A DNA stretch of 64,000 bases, taken from contig OY288247.1 of the NCBI GenBank assembly GCA_958450325.1, positions 60,825,701 through 60,889,700 on the forward strand, given 5' to 3'. The position numbers and the translations under genes are program-made. This document shows, in pieces, positions 9,997 to 21,285 of this stretch. Within the stretch, counting starts at the first letter, position 1; the number at the start of each line of letters is the position of its first letter. The stretch is from Agrostemma githago (taxonomy: Eukaryota > Streptophyta > Magnoliopsida > Caryophyllales > Caryophyllaceae). The notes under the pieces are model-generated. The model did no database searches. It was not told the DNA's origin and saw only the letters and a program-made list of their open reading frames with translations.

Positions 9997-10855
9997 TCAG
10001 TTGTATAGTCACACTCATTAGTTTGTAGAATCACGCAGCTGTACTCATATTGTAGTCACATATTCAGTTGTATAGTCACACTCATTAGGTTGTATAGTCA
10101 CACTCGCTATGTTGTAGAATCACGCAGGTGTAGAATACCTTGGATTAAGGTACCATGCGTTTAATCATCTTCATCTTCATGCTTGTTTTATTTTTCATAC
10201 CTTTTTTTGGTATTCATAAAATTATTCATCTTCATTATTCAAAAAAAAATGAAGGTTGAATATGGATGAATGTATTTAATGAAGTTTAGATATTTTCTTT
10301 TTTTAAAGTCACAGTCGTCCTTTCATCCATATTCCTTCATTTTTTGTGGATAATGAAGATGAATAATTTTATAAATACAAAAAAAAAAGGTATGAAAAAT
10401 AAAAACAAAGAAAAATGAAGATTGAATATGGTTGAATGGAGGTTGAATATTTATTGAATGTTTAAATAATTTTCTCTGATTTGTAGGTATAATTAAATAA
10501 GTATAATTTAGTTGTATAGTCACAGAAATTTGGTTGTATAGTCACACAGTTTAAGTTGTATAGTCACACACACTCGTTATGTTGTAGGACGATCACAGTC
10601 AGTATGATGTATATTTACACTCATTATGTTGTAGGATCACACTGATTACGTTGTATAGTCACACAGTTGAAGTTGTATAGTCACACTCGTTATGTTGTAG
10701 GATCACAGTCATTATGTTGTAGGATCACACAGATTATGTATAGTCACACAGTTAAAGTTGTACAGTCACACTCATTATGTTGTACAATCACGCATCTGTA
10801 TAGTCATTGTAGTCACATATTCAGTTGTATAGTCATATTCATTGTGTGATTTAGA
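9997..10855 (+). repeat. Array of TTGTAnnnTCACnC motif, left arm
   Basis: About fifteen copies of a 14-bp motif such as TTGTATAGTCACAC, TTGTAGGATCACAC and TTGTAGAATCACGC. Where contiguous (10670-10800) the spacing is close to 22 bp, about two helical turns. A further group lies at 11265-11345. Such clusters are typical of subterminal transposase-binding sites. The three variable positions alternate among TAG, GGA, GAA and CAA. Confidence 0.8.
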
Positions 10856-10881
10856 TCGATTGTGTGTTTTGTCGCAGCAAA

Positions 10882-11031
10882 ATGGCTGGTGGAAAGAGTA
10901 ATGTTGGTAAAAGAGGCGGTGGGAAGAAGAAGGTTGCGGAAGATACAGCGACCGACCACGTAATTGGACAACGTATTGTTGCGCACGTACCGGAGACCAC
11001 CATTAAGCTCTTGAGTGTTTGTATGGGATAA
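10882..11031 (+). CDS. 49-codon ORF, left copy of an inverted pair
   Basis: Starts MAGGKSNVGKRGGGKKK and ends with a stop at 11029-11031. The N-terminus is Gly/Lys-rich and looks like a nuclear-localisation patch. It is preceded by TTTTGTCGCAG, a good 3' splice site four bases before the ATG, so it may be an exon of a longer transcript. An inverted copy at 14215-14364 has exactly the same length without indels. I do not recognise the family; a captured host exon or the remnant of a transposase N-terminus are both possible. Confidence 0.4.
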   Translation: MAGGKSNVGKRGGGKKKVAEDTATDHVIGQRIVAHVPETTIKLLSVCMG

Positions 11032-11571
11032 ATTTTTTGCTTTAGGATGGATGTACTATATGTAAAGGTTGTTTGCTAGGTTAGAATGTTTTTTATGTTT
11101 GACGTGCTATACGTAAAGGATGGACTTTTTCTAATGTAAATATATTTTCATCGCTATTTCCTGGTTTCATAATCATGCGAGGTTTATAGCAAAATCACTC
11201 ATCTTTTCACCTTTAAAACCACGCAGCTGTGCACAAATTGGTTTGTAGCCAAAAGTGGTCGTATTTGTATAATCACACTCGTCATGTTGTATAGCCACAC
11301 TCGCCATGTTGTATAGTCACACTCCTAATGTTGTATAGTCAAACTCCTTACAAACATGAAATCAACTATAAAAGAAACTAACATGAATGGAATTTTAATA
11401 TTTAATGAATGTTTAAATACTTTTGTATGTGATTAATACTTTCGTTTTTTAGGATGTCGTTACTGAGGAAAGTCACAATCGTCCATTCATCCATATTCAA
11501 CCTTCATTTTTTTTGTTAATGAAGATGAATAATTTTATAAATACCAAAAAAAGAAGGTATGTAAAATAAAA

Positions 11572-12241
11572 GGGAAATTCTCATTTGTACCCTCTAAGTT
11601 TTCACTTTTCCCAGTTGTACCCCTGCGTATAAGCAATTCTTAACTGTACCCCTGAACTCTGTTAATTACTCTCAACCGTGACTAAACTAGAATTAGCCGT
11701 TAAGTATTGCTGTTAGGTGTCAACTTGCAGTCCTAATCTAATGACATGGCGAGTGACATGTCGGTCTAGTAGCCTTTTGGCCTTCGTTAATCCCTAATTA
11801 CCCCTTCATTCTAATTTTAGATTATAAACCCTTCCTCTTCCTTCCTTTCTTCCCTTGTTCGAATTCACTAATCATCACCATATCATTTGTCATTCTTCCT
11901 CTATGTACTATCATCATCATTATCATAGCTTTTCTCACTTATTATTGCATGTTGTTGTTGATTTCGAAGAGGCGAAAACTCGAAATTAGAATGAAGGGGT
12001 AATTAGGGATTAACGAAGGCCAAAAGGCTACTAGACCGACATGTCACTCGCCATGTCATTAGATTAAGACTGCAAGTTGGCAATTAACAGCCATACTTAA
12101 CGGCTAATTCTAGTTTATAATTCTAGTTTAGTCACGATTGAGAGTAATTATCAGAGTTCAGGGGTACAGTTGGGAATTGCTTATACGCAGGGGTACAACT
12201 GGGAAAAGTGAAAACTTAGAGGGTACAAATGGGAATTTCCC
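11572..12241. mobile_element. 670-bp MITE with very long inverted repeats and 9-bp target duplication
   Basis: Begins GGGAAATTCTCATTTGTACC and ends with its near inverse. The arms pair for roughly 290 bp, leaving a short centre. Both sides carry AAAATAAAA (11563-11571 and 12242-12250). A 9-bp duplication and GGG...CCC ends fit the Mutator superfamily. It has no coding potential and sits inside the left arm of the fold-back complex, so it inserted later. Confidence 0.9.
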
Positions 12242-12299
12242 AAAATAAAACAAGCATGAAGATGAAGATGATTAAACGCATGATACCTTAGTCCCAAGG

Positions 12300-12392
12300 T
12301 ATTATACAGCTACGTGATTCTACAACATAGCCAGTGTGACTATACAGCATAATGAGTGTGACTATACAACTGAAAGTGTGTGACCTTGCAAT
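12300..12392 (-). repeat. Inverted group of the TTGTAnnnTCAC motif, inner end of the left copy
   Basis: Several copies of the motif in reverse orientation (GTGTGACTATACAAC and variants). Together with the following TTGCAATTCT... segment they are the inverse of 9960-10100, so the left copy itself has terminal inverted repeats of several hundred bases. Confidence 0.7.
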
Positions 12393-12729
12393 TCTATAAG
12401 AACATTACGCACTAAATGAAGTTTGAAGATGAAGTTTTTTTGTGGGATGAATGAAGTTTGAAGATGTTGAAGATGAAGATGAATGAAGGTTGAAGAATTT
12501 GGGGTTAAATTATGAAGCATGTAGAGAGGGAGTGGTTTGATGAGTAGAAAAAATTTGGGTGATAGAAATAAATTAGTTTGAATTGTGTTGAGAGATGTTG
12601 GTGTGATTGAAGTGTGAGAGGGGACTGCTGCTACTGCTACTGCTACTGTTGCTGTCAGTCGCACTAATTGAACCTTTTGCCTTTTTTTTAATACAACACA
12701 CCATCCATCTAAGTCATCCATTTAACCCA

Positions 12730-12850
12730 TGATCAATGGACACAAACATAACTTTCCAACTTCTCAATCCATCCCCAACTCCCTTGATCCTGAGTTGGTG
12801 GCGGATTGAGAAGTTGGAAAGTTATGTTTGTGGCCTTTGATCTTGTGTTA
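12730..12850. repeat. Head-to-head junction of the two transposon copies
   Basis: The sequence ending CCCTTGATCC at 12790 is mirrored from 12793 on: GATTGAGAAGTTGGAAAGTT at 12814 is the inverse of 12744-12763. The arms then diverge gradually. The second copy lacks the first ten bases of its end (GGATCAAGGG), as if the two ends fused with loss of one terminus. Confidence 0.75.
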
Positions 12851-13436
12851 AGTGGATGACTTAGATGAATGATGTGTTAAAAAAAGTAGGAGATGTCAAA
12901 CTGACAGTAGCAGTGGAGAGAGAAGCAACACTTCCCTCAACCAAACTCTCACTCCTTACAACTTCATGCACCCTCATCTTCATCTTCATCCATCGAACCA
13001 AAAAAACATCATCATCTTTAAGATCTATTCATTCATTCAACAAAAAAAAACATCCTCATCTTCAAAATTAATTCATTCAACAAAAAAAGTTTCTTCATCT
13101 TCAAACTTCATTCATCCAAGAAAATCTTCATCTTCATCCTATCATCATCTTTAAGATCCATTCATTCATTCAACAAAAAAAACATCCTCATCTTCAAGAT
13201 TCATTCGTTAAACAAAAAAAAGTTTCTTCATCTTCAAGCTCCATTCATCCAACAAAAGTAAGAACATCTTCAGCTTCAAGCTTGATGAATGACGGAAGTT
13301 TGATGAATCAAGCTTCATTCATCCAACAAAAAATAAGAACATCTTCATCTTCAAGCTTGATGAATGACGGAAGTTTGTATGCTTAAAATGTAATAACTAA
13401 TAATTAAAATGAAGTTACATTTTGACATTACACTTA

Positions 13437-14905
13437 AAATGAGTGTGATTCTACGACATAATGAGTGTGACTATACAACATGATGAGTGTGACTATACAA
13501 CTTTGTGGTTATAAAGTTCATTCAAACCTATGATTTTTGCATTGTCGTATAAAGTCGAAATTTGTTTTTTTCCTGTTTTTTTTTGTTGATGTTTTCTTGT
13601 GATGTTTATTTTCATTCAAATCATTTGTGTAAGATGAGTATTGAATTTTGGTTTCTTGTAGTTCCAGTTGTTCCTTGAATTATTTGGTGTCAATCTGTTA
13701 GCTGTAATTAATCACAGTCGTTGTTGAGTAAAGTCACAGTCATTGTTGAGGAAAGTTACAATTTCATTGAGTTCAAAGTTTAATACGTGTGTTGTGTTAA
13801 ATGGATGTTGCGTGATTCTATGTAACCTTCATTGTACAACATAATGAGTGTGATTCTACTGCATGACGAATGTGACTATACAAAATGAAAAATCAAAATA
13901 TGTCATGATTATATAACATTAGGAGTGTGACTATACAACATGGCGGGTGTGACTATACAACATGGCGAGTGTGACTATACAAATACAACCACTTTTGGCT
14001 ACAAACCAATTGGTGCACAGCTGCGTGGTTTTAAAGGTGAAAGGATGAGTGATTTTGCTATAGACCTCGCGTGAGTATGAAACCAGAAAATAGCGATAAA
14101 AATATCTTTACATTAGAAAAAGTCCATCCTTTACATATAGTACGCCAAACATAAAAACATTCTAACCCACCAAACATCCTTTACATATATTACGTTCATC
14201 CTAAAGCAAAGATTTTATCCCATACAAACACTCAAGAGCTTAACGGTGGTCTCCGGTACATGCGCAACAATACGTTGTCCAATTACGTGATCGACCGCTG
14301 TATCTTCCACGACCTTCTTCTTCCCACCACCCCTTTTACCAACATTCCTCTTTCCACCAGCCATTTCGCTGCGACAAAACACACAATCAATCTAAATAAC
14401 ACAATGAATATGACTATACAACTGAATATGTGACTACAATGACTGTACCACTGCATCATTGTACACCATAATGAGTGTGACTCTACAACTTTAACTGTGT
14501 GACTATACAACATAAACGATGTGATCCTACAACATAATGATTGTGATCCTACAACATAACGAGTGTGACTATACAACTTCAACTGTGTGACTATACAACT
14601 TCAACTGTGTGATCCTACAACATAATGAGTGTAACTATAGAACATACTGCCTGTGATCGTCCTACAACATAACGAGTGCGTGTGACTATACAACTTAAAC
14701 TGTGTGAGTATACAACCTAATTTCTCTGACTATACAACTAAGTTATACTTATTTATACTTCAATCATCATTAGCAAAGATGATTGCACACACTAATCATT
14801 GCAAAAATTTATGTGATTCTATAATATAATGAGTGTGACTATATAACATCAACTGTGTGACTATACAACCTAAAGTGTGTGACTACAAAACTGAAACCGT
14901 AAAAT
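13437..14905 (-). repeat. Right-arm array of the TTGTAnnnTCAC motif (inverted)
   Basis: Copies of GTGTGACTATACAAC, GTGATCCTACAAC and GTGATTCTACAAC at 13437-13505, 13840-13990 and densely at 14402-14905. The order and spacing mirror the left arm. A further forward group at 15240-15435 marks the outer end of the right copy. Confidence 0.75.
14215..14364 (-). CDS. 49-codon ORF, right copy of an inverted pair
   Basis: Same length and reading frame as 10882-11031, starting MAGGKRNVGKRGGGKKK. By eye the two copies differ at five residues plus a few synonymous bases, with no indel or stop. The 5' context also preserves a CGCAG splice-acceptor-like sequence. Function is unknown. Confidence 0.4.
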   Translation of the reverse strand: MAGGKRNVGKRGGGKKKVVEDTAVDHVIGQRIVAHVPETTVKLLSVCMG

Positions 14906-14989
14906 GGAAAATAAAAGCCATACAGTTAATTATACTTCAATTATCATTAGCAAAGTCACATTCATAATTAGAAAGATGATTATACCTAC

Positions 14990-15692
14990 GAATCAGAGTA
15001 AATTCTTTAAACATTCATCAAATATTCAACCTTCATTTTTTTGTGGATAATGAAGATGAATAATTTTATAAATACCAAAAAAAGGAATGAAAAATAAAAC
15101 AAGCATGAAGATGAAGATGATTAATTATTGTAAAGATTGTCTAAAAAGATAAAAACAAATACCTAAAAATCATCGAGGTTCGGAAGTAGGGGTTTGACGA
15201 ATGTGGAATCTTGAACGTAGATAAAAATAAATACCTGAAAATAGTCACACACTTTAAGTTGTATAGTCACAGACTTGAAGTTGTATAGTCACTCACACTC
15301 ATTTTGTGAGTAATGTTCTTGCAGAATTGCAAGGTCACACACTTTCAATTGTATAGTCGCACTCATTATATTGTATAGTCACATTGATTATATTGTAGAA
15401 TCACGCAGTTGTACACTCATTGTAGAATCACGCAGCTGTAAAATACCTTGGGACTAGGTTATCATGCGTTTAATCATCTTCATCTTCATGCTTGTTTTAT
15501 TTTTCATACTGACTTTAAAAAAACGAAAATATTTAAACATTCATTAAATATTCAACCTCCATTCATCCATATTCAACCATCATTTTTTTTTTGGATAATG
15601 GAGATGAATAATTTTATAAATATAAAAAAAAGGTATGAAAAATAAAGAAGCATGTAAATGAAGATGATTAATTATTTTAAAGATGTTCTAAA
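14990..15692. repeat. Internal tandem duplication in the right arm
   Basis: The block at about 15005-15235 (ATTCAACCTTCATTTTTTTG... to CATCGAGGTTCGGAAGTAGG) is repeated at 15545-15697, continuing after the retrotransposon at 27616-27690. The second copy is the one that the Tat element split. No coding sequence is visible here. Confidence 0.65.
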
Positions 15693-15697
15693 AAGAT

Positions 15698-16379
15698 TGA
15701 TGGGGGTCGGCAGCCTGCTCCGAGCCGCCTGCTTGGCAGGCTCCCAGAAGGTTGTCTAAAGAGCCCGGAAACCGACCCGGCAAACAGTCGAGGCGAAAAG
15801 CTGAAGTAGGAGACCTAATGAGGACTCCAGATGACCGCCTGACCAGCAGGGTGACGTAGCCTGCTTAGGCCTAGCCCTCACAACCCCTACCCGCCTGCCC
15901 TCTGGGGAAATCTCCGCAGGCAGGGCAGGGGTCACCAGGGACCTCCTCGTCATTTTGCCTAAAGGTAAATGAGAATGGGTGGATGAGAAGAAGCCACTTG
16001 TCACCTCCTTATCCACCCATTCTCCTTCTACTTTCCTCTCTTGTGGGAAGGTATAAATACTCTCTCATTTCTCACAAGAAAGAGGTTGGATTTTCTCTCT
16101 CTAGAACTCTTACTCTTAAATCGCCACCTAGTTCCTCACGAGCTAGGTTCCTTAAGGCATTCACAGACTGACTTAGGCATCGGAGAGGGTTCCCTCGGAC
16201 AACCTCCGAGGCCCTGTGCGTTCTGTGTGCAGGGAGCCAGCCCATTCCGCCGGGAAGGTCCGACTGAAGGAGTAGGGGGAAGGAGAGCCAGTCAAGATTG
16301 GTCAATTGACATCCCAAGCAACATCAAACGATACGAACCCGAATTCCACGTCGGGTTAATTGATTCCAATACCGGAACA
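15698..16379 (+). repeat. 5' LTR of the Tat element
   Basis: Runs from TGATGGGGGTCGGC to CCGGAACA, 682 bp. It contains a TATAAATA box at 16052-16059, a GCCTGC-TTG-GCAGGC hairpin at 15727-15741 and a longer CCTGCC/GGCAGG inverted repeat at about 15893-15930. Confidence 0.95.
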
Positions 16380-16382
16380 ATT

Positions 16383-16400
16383 TGGCGCCGTCTGTGGGGA
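16383..16400 (+). promoter_or_regulatory. Primer-binding site of the Tat element
   Basis: TGGCGCCGTCTGTGGGGA, three bases after the LTR. The 5' half, which must pair with the tRNA 3' end, is shared with other gypsy elements; I cannot assign the exact tRNA. Confidence 0.8.
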
Positions 16401-16477
16401 CGATCTGGTTGTATCCACGAGTTACCCACAAAAAATCAACCATTCCCAATTACAAAAACTAACCAATCAAAGTAACC

Positions 16478-18022
16478 ATGCCTGAGATCGTTGACACCAG
16501 TATAGGGGTAGGTCCGACGGTCCCACCGGTGACCCCCCTATACGGCATGCCGCAGCCGGAGAGGGCACCTCCCGCCACGATCCTGGGGATGGGGGGAACC
16601 AGTCTCCTGGGCATGCCAAGTGCAGCTGTAGCACCGGAGCTGGGGGCACATCCAGGACACACCCTGAACCTAACCCCAGCTCAGATGGTACAGACAGCCG
16701 CTTTCTTCTCCGCAATGCTTAACCAGGAGTTCACCCCTGAGGACCTGGTAGGCAGGGTCGCAACGACCCCCAGACAGCCCCCCTCAATTAGCAGGGATGG
16801 GGCTGGGGGCACGAAGCGAACCGCCACCAGGAACGCCCAGAGGAAAGCAAGAAGAACGGCGCAAGTATACGCACAGGTGCAGAGGCGCATCACAGCAGAC
16901 AGCCAAGAGCCGCCTGCCCAGCAACAGGCGTTCTCTATACACACCACGGAGTCCGCATCCGGAGAGAAGAGAGGTCTGTCTCAGGGATTGCAGGAGCGGA
17001 TGAGGCACAAGGAGCCTGCGTCCAAACGCCTGGGAGAAAAACAGGGCGGAGTCTTTTCCAGGTTAACACCAGCAGCAAAGGGACAACCAGCCCCAGGGTT
17101 GTCCCAAAGCCTGCAGTCTAGGCTTAACCGGGGACAGCCGCTTGAATCAAGGTACCACCAAGATGACAACCTCGGCCAGTCTCGGAGAAAACGATCCAGA
17201 CAAATCTCCCCTGACACGGAGGACGAAGCAGCGAGCAGGCGGCCACTAAGGCACCGCTCCCCCAGTACGGGGAAACCGATCCCTAGATAATGGGATATCC
17301 ACGGTAACCAGTCTGGGGAAAGCAGGTCACGAATGGTAGGCAGGCCCACAAAAACTCCTCTTCATCCTGATGTACAAGAATACCCCATCCCGAAAATCAA
17401 AATGCCCGCCGTCAAGTTTGACGGGACCACAGATCCAGAGGATCATCTGGCGGCATTTGAGAGTCACATGGGCATTTGAGAGTCAAATTTTACACCATCA
17501 ATCTGGTGTAAAATCTTCCCAACCACCCTGGTCGGGCTTGCACAAGGATGGTTCAGGGATCTTCGCCAGGGATCGATCAGCTTCTTTATAAAGTTAGCCG
17601 AGGCCTTCCTTGAACAATATGCAGGGAACAAAAGGAGGCGACTCACTCGGTTTGACCTAATGACCTTGAAGCAGAAAAAGGGCGAAAGCGTCAGGGAGTA
17701 CCTAAAGAGGTTTGACTTGTCCTACCAGCAAGTCAGAGAGATTGATGATTCCACCGCTGCCTACGCCCTGACAATCTCCCTGCTCCCAAGGGAAATGAAG
17801 AATCAGATGATCAGGGCCCAACCTGAAACTTTGGCCAAGGCCAGAAAAATCGCTGAAGGGTTTATTCTGCAGGAAGAGTTTCACAGCCTGCCGGACACCC
17901 CTGCAGGCCAAGCAAGGCCGCAAGGGGGACCGCAGGGTGGACGCGGCAGAAACGAACCAGGCAAACAGAGAGAGGAGGGGGATACCCCCAAGAAAGAACG
18001 CACAACTTACCAACCAAGCTAA
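16478..18022 (+). pseudogene. gag of the Tat element (broken)
   Basis: One frame runs from MPEIVDTS at 16478 to a TAA at 18020-18022, with internal stops at 17288-17290 (TAA) and 17477-17479 (TGA). The first ~270 residues are Pro/Gly/Arg-rich. The conserved gag core starts near 17402 (KFDGTTDPEDHLAAFE) and continues through FPTTLVGLAQGWF and EYLKRFD to about 17880. The second stop lies in a local rearrangement: a 15-bp direct repeat (17452 and 17471) followed by a perfect 10-bp inverted repeat (17487-17514). A one-base frame change near 18000-18022 separates the gag core from its zinc knuckle. Gag would form the capsid. Confidence 0.85.
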
Positions 18023-18927
18023 GGTTTGAGAGCTACACTGCCCTCAACAGGCCGAGGGCAGAAATCTTTGAGCTGGAGAAGGAAACAGCAAAATGGAATC
18101 GTCCAAACAAGCCGCGCAGCCCAAAGGGGGATCCTAAAAAATTCTGCACGTTCCACGATTGCATAGGCCATACCACAGAGGAATGCCGACACTTAAAAGA
18201 CGAGATAGAGAAACTCATAAGAAACGGCTGGCTGAGTAACTATGCAGCGAGGAACAAAACCCAAAAGGAAGCAGCGGACAAGCCTGAAGGCTCAGCCCAA
18301 AATCGCACAATCATTCATGTAGTGTCAGGAGACGCAGAGGGGCGAACAAGCAGACGAAGCCAGAAAAAGCAGATCCGCGAATTGCGAAACCAGATTTGCT
18401 ACGCTGAGAGGGCAGGAAGCCCAAAGGGTACGACCTTAAGCATCACCCCTGAAGATGCAGGGAGAGTCATATACCCGCACAACGACCCCTTGGTCCTAAA
18501 CCTAGAGATTAGCAACCACATTGTCAAGAGATGCATGGTGGACACTGGTGCCTACACAAACCTCTTGTACAAGGATGCCTTTGAAAAAATGAATCTAGAG
18601 AAAAGACACCTGAAGCCGGCCCCTGGATCTTTGTATGGGTTCAGTGGGGCAGGTGTACTTCCTATGGGGATTATTGACTTACCGGTAACATTCGGGGAGG
18701 GGGCTTCTGCCAGGAATGTCAGGGCATCATTTGTTGTGGTGGATGCCAAGTCTGCATACAACGCCCTGATAGGGCGGGCCACCCTAGATGAAATCGAAGC
18801 CGCTGTGTCAATCAGGGCCCTCACCATAGCCTATGTGACAGACTTTGGCATGGAAGGGAAGGTCCATGGGGATCAGGAGTCGGCCAGACACTGTTATTGC
18901 GTGGCCCTGCAAGCCCAAGAAACATAG
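18022..18927 (+). pseudogene. Nucleocapsid zinc knuckle and protease of the Tat element
   Basis: Continues in the other frame from the gag end. A degenerate zinc knuckle (CTFHDCIGHTTEEC) is at about 18145-18186. The aspartic protease follows, with active-site MVDTGA at about 18535-18552 and the later ALIGRATLDE block. The protease would cleave the polyprotein. The frame closes at a TAG (18925-18927), then stays open into reverse transcriptase, so this is probably a single nonsense mutation in a formerly continuous pol. Confidence 0.8.
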
Positions 18928-21285
18928 AAAAAAGGAAAACGAAAAGCCGAAGGCTCCCCCAGCAGGGAGGGTGAAATCTCGGCTGCCCAGCAAAAAGCAG
19001 CCCACTTAGAGCCTAAAGAGGAGAGCATGCTGGTGGACTTAGAACCAGGGAGGCAGGTCCTCATAGGGGCCGACCTGGAGGAGTCCTACCAAAAGGAGTT
19101 AATTGCAGTTTTGAGAGAAAACAAGGACGTATTTGCTTACTCTGCAGATGAAATGCCAGGGGTCGACCCGGCTTTTATTGTTCACAAGCTGAACGTTAAC
19201 CCGGAGGCTCGCCCCGTAAAACAGAAGAAAAGAAACATGTCCGCGGAAAAAGACGCAGCGATAAAAGAAGAAATAGACAAACTCCTAAAGGCATACTTCA
19301 TTGAAGTCTGTGATTACCCTGAGTGGTTGGCGAACGTTGTGATGGTAAAAAAGTCATCAGGCAAATGGAGAATATGCGTAGACTTCACAAATCTCAACAA
19401 AGCCTGCCCGAAAGACTGCTATCCCCTGCCCAGGATAGACCAACTGGTGGACGCCACTAGCGGGTATACCACGTTAAGTTTTTTGGATGCATTCTCAGGG
19501 TACCATCAAGTGTACCTCTGGCAGCCTGACAGGGTGAAGTGCGCCTTCATAACCAGCCATGGCACTTACATGTATAAGATGATGCCATTTGGGCTGAAGA
19601 ATGCAGGCGCCACCTATCAGCGGTTGGTGGACAAGGTCTTTGTAAACCAAAAAGGGAGAAACTTGGAAGCCTACGTCGACGATGCAATCGTCAAAAGCAA
19701 GGGAGACGGGGAGCACCTGGCGGACCTGCAGGAAACATTCTCCTCCCTGCGATCGTACAAGATGAAGTTAAATCCAAAGAAATGCACGTTCGGAGTCCGA
19801 TCTGGCAAATTCCTAGGGTTCTTAGTCAGCTCTAGGGGAATAGACGCCAATCCCGAAAAAATTCAGGCGGTCCTAGACCTTCCAGAGCCTAAGACCATAA
19901 GGGATATCCAACGACTCACAGGCAGGATGGCTGCCCTGGCTCGCTTCATCGCCAGGTCAGCAGACAAGTCAACCCCTTTCTTCAAAGTGTTGAAGGGCAA
20001 CAAGCAATTCAAATGGGAGGATGAGCGGAAGAAAGCCTTCGAACAGTTGAAGGAGCATCTGAAGAAACTCCCTACCTCGGCGAGACCCGTGGCAGGAAAA
20101 AAATTATACCTATACATTGTTGTCACCAACTCAACAGTGAGTGCAGTCATCCTGAAAGAAGAAGCAGGCTCACAGCAGCCCATCTACTTTGTAAGTCACG
20201 CCCTGGGGGCAGCAGAAAGAAACTATCCTATGGTCGAAAAGGCCGCCTATGCAGTCGTCATAGCAGCCAGAAAACTCAAGCCCTACTTCGACGCACATCC
20301 TGTAGTAGTCCTCACCGACCAGCCACTAGAAAGGATACTGGAAAAGTTTGAGAAATCAGGAAGGCTGCTAAAATGGGCAATTGAGTTAAGCGGACTGGGG
20401 ATATCATACCAGCCCAGGACAGCCATCAAAGCACAGGCCCTGGCGGACTTCCTGGATGAATGTTCTCACTCTGGGGAAGAGGAACCTCCCACCGAGGAGT
20501 GGATAGTACACACTGACGGGTCCTCAACAGCCAATGGACTAGGGGCAGGGGTCGTGCTGACCAGCCCTGAAGGAGTGGATTTTGAGCATGCGCTCAGATT
20601 CACCTTCCCTACGTCAAACAACGAGGCAGAATATGAGGCCGTACTAGCGGGAATAAATCTAGCCAAGACTGCAGGCGCAGAGCGAATTGTACTAGCAACC
20701 GACTCCCAGCTCATTGCCAATCAAATCAACGGGGAATATGAGGCTAGGAATCAGGCCATGGCCGCCTACCTAGAAAAGGTAAAGCAGGGGTTATCAAGCC
20801 TAAAGTCCTATGAAATCAGGCAAATACCTCGGTCACAGAATAACCGGGCTAACGCCCTTTCAAAGCTGGCCAGCTCCAGCCTGCAAGACATAAGGAGGTC
20901 AGTTTGGGTTGATGTTGTGCATGAGAAGTCCACTACCGCCTGCCAAACCGTCGACATCGTCGAAGAGGAACGGGATAACTGGATGACCCCCCTCCTTCAG
21001 TTCAAAAAATACGGCATCCTACCATCTGACCCAGTACAAAAAAGGAAGGTACAGGCCAAGGCAGCATGGTTTATGGTAATTAATGAAGAACTATATAAGA
21101 AATCCTTCACCTGCCCTCTGCTCAGATGCCTGGGGGCAGAGCAGGCCGCTGAAGTTTTGGACGACATCCATTCAGGGATCTGCGGGCATCACATTGGAGG
21201 AAGGTCGCTGGCCCACAAAGCTCTAAGGGCAGGCTACTATTGGCCTACAATGCTGGCAGATGCAAGAAGCCTGACCCAGAAATGA
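18928..21285 (+). pseudogene. Reverse transcriptase and dual RNase H of the Tat element
   Basis: The main ORF is 19027-21285 (752 codons from MLVDLEPG), in the same frame as the protease. The reverse transcriptase has WRICVDFTNLNKACPKD, MPFGLKNAGATYQR and the catalytic YVDD at 19672. The gypsy RNase H follows, then a connection, then a second RNase H with HTDGSS near 20510 and a conserved NNEAEYEA. Having two RNase H domains marks the Tat lineage. The end (HSGICGHHIGG) is the start of the integrase zinc finger, cut by TGA at 21283-21285 where the first cysteine of the HHCC motif should be. Confidence 0.9.

Noticed and set aside
16041..16475. ORFs in the Tat LTRs, repeated at 27272-27631
   Set aside because: LTR non-coding sequence with TATA box and primer site; identity between copies reflects LTR duplication.
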